A DNA stretch of 64,000 nucleotides from assembly GCA_020854035.1 (NCBI GenBank), contig JADZGE010000019.1, positions 120,938 through 184,937 of the forward strand. The letters are read 5' to 3'. The notes under the pieces are model-generated. The model saw nothing but the letters and a program-made list of their open reading frames with translations. It made no database searches and was not told where the DNA came from. The stretch comes from Burkholderiales bacterium. Its GTDB lineage: Bacteria > Pseudomonadota > Gammaproteobacteria > Burkholderiales > SG8-41. Every line of letters begins with the position of its first letter. Position 1 is the stretch's first letter. This document shows positions 61,281 to 64,000 of the stretch, in pieces. The position numbers and the translations under genes were made by a program.

Positions 61281-61955
61281 ATGTCGATCAGTCGGTGGCC
61301 AGCGGGGGAGCGGCCGCGCGAGCGCCTGCTCGCGCGCGGCGCGCAGTCGCTTTCGGACGCCGAGCTGGTCGCGATCATCCTGCGGACCGGCACGCGGGGC
61401 CGGAACGCCGTCGAAGTGGCGCGCGGTCTCATCGGGCGCTTCGGTTCAGTCGGCGCCCTCCTCGCCGCCGAGCACCGGGCACTCGGCGCCATCCCGGGTC
61501 TCGGCAGCGCGAAACGCGCGCAGCTCGCGGCAGTCATGGAACTCGCGCGCCGGGCCCTGCGCGCTGCGCTCGACCGCGGTGATCCCCTCGCGTCGCCGCG
61601 GGCGGTGCGCGACTACCTCCGGCTCGAGCTGCAGGATCGCCAGCACGAAGTGTTCCTGGGCGTCTTCCTCGACGCGCAGAACCGCGTGCTCGCGGTGGAG
61701 GAGCTCTCGCGGGGCACGCTCACGCAGACGAGCGTCTACCCGCGCGAGGTGGTGAAGCGCGCGCTCCATCACAACGCCGCGGCGCTCATATTCGCGCACA
61801 ACCATCCGTCGGGCGTCGCGGAACCGTCGCGCTCGGACGAGGCGCTGACCCAGGCGCTCAAGCAGGCGCTGGCGCTCGTCGACGTGAAGGTACTCGACCA
61901 CTTCGTGATCGGCGCGGGAGCGGCGATGTCGTTCGCGGAACGTGGACTCATCTGA
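61281..61955 (+). CDS. radC: DNA repair protein RadC
   Basis: A 224-residue RadC with an N-terminal helix-hairpin-helix part ([18 protein letters not shown]) and the C-terminal JAMM domain: HNHPSG (H173, H175, S177) followed by a conserved Asp in PSRSDEAL. Function of RadC in repair is disputed. ATG at 61281 begins the family sequence. The stop TGA (61953-61955) is right at the edge of the mobile region. Confidence 0.9.
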   Translation: MSISRWPAGERPRERLLARGAQSLSDAELVAIILRTGTRGRNAVEVARGLIGRFGSVGALLAAEHRALGAIPGLGSAKRAQLAAVMELARRALRAALDRGDPLASPRAVRDYLRLELQDRQHEVFLGVFLDAQNRVLAVEELSRGTLTQTSVYPREVVKRALHHNAAALIFAHNHPSGVAEPSRSDEALTQALKQALALVDVKVLDHFVIGAGAAMSFAERGLI

Positions 61956-61956
61956 T

Positions 61957-62095
61957 ATGTGGAGTTGGCTTCTCCGGTTTCCCCTGCTGAATTGGGACCA
62001 GAAAGGCCCTGACTCCACATAACTGAAGTCGGACAGGTAGCGTGGCACTCCCCCTTAACCGTGGAGAGCGCCATGACTACCGACTTGCTACCCAA
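61957..62095 (+). repeat. Left inverted repeat of the recombinase element
   Basis: Starts ATGTGGAGTTGGCTTCTCC and contains an internal palindrome that ends GACTCCACAT (61957-62020), then GGTAGCGTGGC and the recombinase start (GTGGAGAGCGCCATGACTAC). Matches the reverse complement of 63569-63707 at about 75% by eye. The internal ATGTGGAGT...ACTCCACAT hairpin could be a recombination site or a terminator for radC. Confidence 0.75.
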
Positions 62096-62926
62096 GACCC
62101 GACGCCTGATCTCCGGATCAGCGTATTCCCGAGAACTGTCCGATTTCGCCGAATGGCATTCGAGTGAAGGCTACACGGCAGCTCCTATCCATATCCACGT
62201 GATCTACCTCGGCCAGGCGCGCGCCTGCCTCGACCTCATGAGTCCACGCCGCGCGATGTTGCCGAGGTTGAACGGGCGTTCAATCCCGGAGGCGGACCGC
62301 CGACCCGGCTCACGCTTTTCCAGGCTACACGCCGTGCGTACGTCCGTTTTCTCCGCGCACGCGGTCGTCTGATCGAGCCGCAGCCGGAGGATCGCTTCGC
62401 ACGGCTTCGCCGCGAGTACGATCAGTACCTTGTCGAGCTTCGGGGATTTTCACCATCCGCACGCTCCCATCACGCCCACACCATCGCCGATTTTCTCAGC
62501 CGTGGTGTCGCGTCACGTGGCCTGAGCACGCTTACGCAGCGCGATGTCGAAGCTTTCGTCGTACTGCGCGGGCGCGAGATCTCGCGCCACTCCATGCAGC
62601 ATGAAGTCGGCCAGGCGCGCTCGTTCCTGCGGTTCTGCCATGACCATGGATACGTCAAATCGCGTCTCGACCAGACGATCGACACGCCACGTACCTACCG
62701 CGGCGAGCTACTGCCGCGTGCACTGGCATGGCGCACCGTGCAGGCGTTGCCTGCGTCGATCGATCGCGCGAGCAAGGCCGGATGGCGGGACTACTGCATT
62801 CTCCACCTGATCGCGCACTACGGCCTGCGCCCGTCTGAGGTTGTATCGCTGCGCTTCGATTCAATCGACTGGGTTGGAGCAATGGGTGGGGCTCAGTGCG
62901 ACCTCCCAAGTAGCTTGGACCAATGA
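62073..62926 (+). pseudogene. Frameshifted and truncated tyrosine recombinase
   Basis: The frame from ATG 62073 (DLLPKTRRLISGSAYSRE) runs to about 62245; the homology then continues in another frame (DVAEVERAFNPGGGPP..., EFARL-type helices, EVGQARSFLRFCHDHGYVKS, then HYGLRPSEVVSLRFDSIDW). The last segment contains the first catalytic Arg of tyrosine recombinases (GLRPSE). Homology stops at about 62878, where unrelated sequence begins, so the HxxR and Tyr residues are missing. Thus there is at least one frameshift near 62240-62256 and a C-terminal truncation. Confidence 0.8.
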
Positions 62927-63330
62927 GCACGATCGCGGGGTTGAATCGCAGCACCAAGATTCTTTCGGCAGTGGCTGCGGCCTATTCGATAGGCGTCGTT
63001 ATTTGGTTCTTTTCTGCGTACGCTCATAGAATCAATTCGCAACCGCTAGATTTGCTTTCGCCAATGGCGATGTTTGGTGCCATTGCTGCCATTCCATACG
63101 CCGCCCTATGGTTGGCGCAGCAAGTTTCGCGCTCGCGTAAGGCGTCAAGATTTTCGTTACTCGTGACCATGATCTCAGGCGCTTCAAGTCTATTGCTCTA
63201 TCTGCCGGCGTTTCTTCCGGATCAGGACGGTGAATTCGCTGTGATGTTCTACCTTGGATTCGTGCAACTTGCACTCGCCGTCGCTTGCTGCATTTATGCA
63301 TTGACCGCTCAAGAACAGGGTCCGGCATAA
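62923..63330 (+). CDS. Membrane protein of unknown function, cargo of the element
   Basis: A 135-residue protein with four hydrophobic segments (about 15-35, 45-67, 80-100 and 107-128). The lower GC and codon usage differ from the chromosome around it, so it is probably foreign. No family recognised. It starts a few bases before the truncated recombinase frame ends. Confidence 0.6.
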   Translation: MSTIAGLNRSTKILSAVAAAYSIGVVIWFFSAYAHRINSQPLDLLSPMAMFGAIAAIPYAALWLAQQVSRSRKASRFSLLVTMISGASSLLLYLPAFLPDQDGEFAVMFYLGFVQLALAVACCIYALTAQEQGPA

Positions 63331-63500
63331 TCATCTGGTTCCGGTTCTGCCGATGCTCGCGGAAAATGAGTCTGTCATCGGGCGGTCTTCGCTCTGTAAG
63401 TGGCCTGATTCGGCCTTGCCGTCAGTGTCATATTCTGGCTGATTGCGCGACCAGATCGCGGGGCGCCGCCTTCGGTTTGAGCAGGCGTCCACGCGCAAGC

Positions 63501-63521
63501 AAAAACCGCGCGTAAGCGCGG
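63501..63521 (-). terminator. Intrinsic terminator on the minus strand
   Basis: CCGCGC-TTAC-GCGCGG followed by TTTTTG on the minus strand (63501-63505 is the T-tract). It lies inside the right part of the element, upstream-reading toward the cargo gene. Confidence 0.6.
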
Positions 63522-63568
63522 CGAGTAGCAAGAAAACCGTTGGTGCGGGACAGTCAGCTTGCACGTCT

Positions 63569-63707
63569 TCCGAAATAAGTCGGTAGGCATGGCGCTCTCC
63601 ATTGGTTGAGGATGGGAGCGCCACGCTACCTCTCCGGTTTACTTATGTGGAGTCGAGGCCTCTCTGGACCCGATTCCGCAGGGAAACCGAAGAAACCAAC
63701 TCCACAT
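63569..63707 (-). repeat. Right inverted repeat of the recombinase element
   Basis: Reverse-complement copy of the left repeat (61957-62095): ATGTGGAGTTGGTTTCTTC, internal ACTCCACAT palindrome, AGGTAGCGTGGC and a recombinase-like ATG with MPTDLFRKTCKLT, which then loses homology after about 13 residues. This is a decayed second start of a similar recombinase gene. Confidence 0.72.
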
Positions 63708-63710
63708 CAG

Positions 63711-64000
63711 TAGTGTCCGACAGAATTCAGAATAGGTTCAGTTGGTTAGCGTCGAGTGGCATATCGTGCGCGCTTGCGGATTCGGTAAGCAGCTGAATCA
63801 ATGGTTCTTTATCGAACGGCCGCACGCTCAGGATTTGCAGCATCGAATGCAACGACAGTGCGAGGTTGAGGCGCTTGCGGATGATGGCCACCAGCACGTA
63901 GACGCTGACGGCGGTCCAGACTTGGGTCTTGACCGCGTTCTCCGAGGTACCGAAGAAACGCTTGATGCGCAGATGTTGCTTGATCCACTTGAAAAACAGC
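63711..64000 (-). mobile_element. IS4-family insertion sequence, truncated by the window end
   Basis: One end of an insertion sequence begins at about 63711 with TAGTGTCCGACAG, and the transposase C-terminus lies just inside. The rest continues beyond 64000. The insertion boundary is 3-4 bases from the right inverted repeat of the recombinase element. Confidence 0.7.
63727..64000 (-). CDS. IS4-family transposase, C-terminal part
   Basis: Ninety residues of the C-terminus, reading FFKWIKQHLRIKRFFGTSEN and AVKTQVWTAVSVYVLVAIIR toward a stop at 63727-63729. The KTQVWTAVSVYVLVAI stretch is diagnostic of IS4-family transposases, including the YREK-type region's downstream part. The catalytic DDE residues are outside the window, except possibly the last Glu. 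Partial at its 5' end by the window edge. Confidence 0.82.
   Translation of the reverse strand, partial: LFFKWIKQHLRIKRFFGTSENAVKTQVWTAVSVYVLVAIIRKRLNLALSLHSMLQILSVRPFDKEPLIQLLTESASAHDMPLDANQLNLF

Larger units (their letters stand above)
61957..63707. mobile_element. Integron/transposon-like element bounded by inverted repeats
   Basis: About 1.75 kb between inverted copies of a roughly 140-bp sequence (61957-62095 and 63569-63707). It contains a frameshifted, truncated tyrosine recombinase and an unrelated lower-GC membrane protein gene. The left end begins one base after the radC stop. It looks like an element built from two inverted copies of the recombinase gene start, with foreign DNA between; mobility was probably lost when the recombinase was cut. 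An IS4-type insertion sequence ends 3-4 bases from the right repeat. Confidence 0.6.
63331..63726. other. 396-base gene-free stretch of the mobile region
   Basis: Contains the terminator at 63501-63521, the right inverted repeat at 63569-63707 with a decayed recombinase start on the minus strand, and the end of an IS4-type element from about 63711 (TAGTGTCCGACAG). No intact gene. Confidence 0.6.

Overview
The window is a GC-rich (high sixties percent by eye) chromosomal segment of a proteobacterium, most likely a betaproteobacterium (Burkholderiales or Nitrosomonadales type). The evidence is its gene orders: holC-pepA next to divergent lptF-lptG; an ECF-like sigma factor with DUF3619, DUF3106 and RDD genes next to ilvB-ilvH-ilvC; a CobD/CbiB-family protein; psd-pssA; and many Bug/TctC solute receptors. 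No rRNA, tRNA or CRISPR array was found.

Layout. Positions 1-33 kb are mostly housekeeping: a BepA-type protease, a Ser/Thr kinase with a cyclic-nucleotide domain, a pilin-like peptide, a TusA-like protein, MFS export, valS (in frame with an upstream acidic/proline-rich ORF), holC, pepA, lptFG, the sigma-factor cluster, branched-chain amino acid synthesis (ilvBHC), phospholipid synthesis (psd, pssA), an HMCES/YedK-like protein, a Do protease, a Nudix hydrolase, a patatin, a GreB-like factor, a pterin dehydratase, a Ste24-like protease, orn and pgi. Two nearly identical 84-bp inverted-repeat sequences (18827-18910 and 21981-22064, opposite orientations) look like MITEs with 4-bp target duplications.

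Positions 33.6-56 kb are accessory metabolism. A cassette at 33670-37261 encodes a DGLPVVPPT-type protein, a UGSC-family selenoprotein whose TGA codon is followed by a SECIS-like hairpin, a duplicated EthD-like protein and a Bug receptor. Next comes a PEP-CTERM protein behind a sigma-54-type promoter. A patchwork of orphan Bug receptors (seven in the window, no TctA/TctB partner seen) follows, with two paralogous acyl-CoA dehydrogenase-like proteins, hydrolases, an SDR, an MDR, a family III CoA-transferase, MFS transporters and malonyl-CoA decarboxylase. This suggests uptake and CoA-linked breakdown of carboxylic acids, but no complete pathway can be read.

Positions 56-62 kb return to core genes: an exported protein-isoaspartate methyltransferase, a beta-barrel protein, a 30-residue membrane peptide with a PuuD-like membrane protein, and DUF192, dut, coaBC and radC. 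The last 2 kb is mobile DNA: an element bounded by roughly 140-bp inverted repeats that carries a frameshifted, truncated tyrosine recombinase and a lower-GC membrane protein, followed by the end of an IS4-family insertion sequence that runs off the window.
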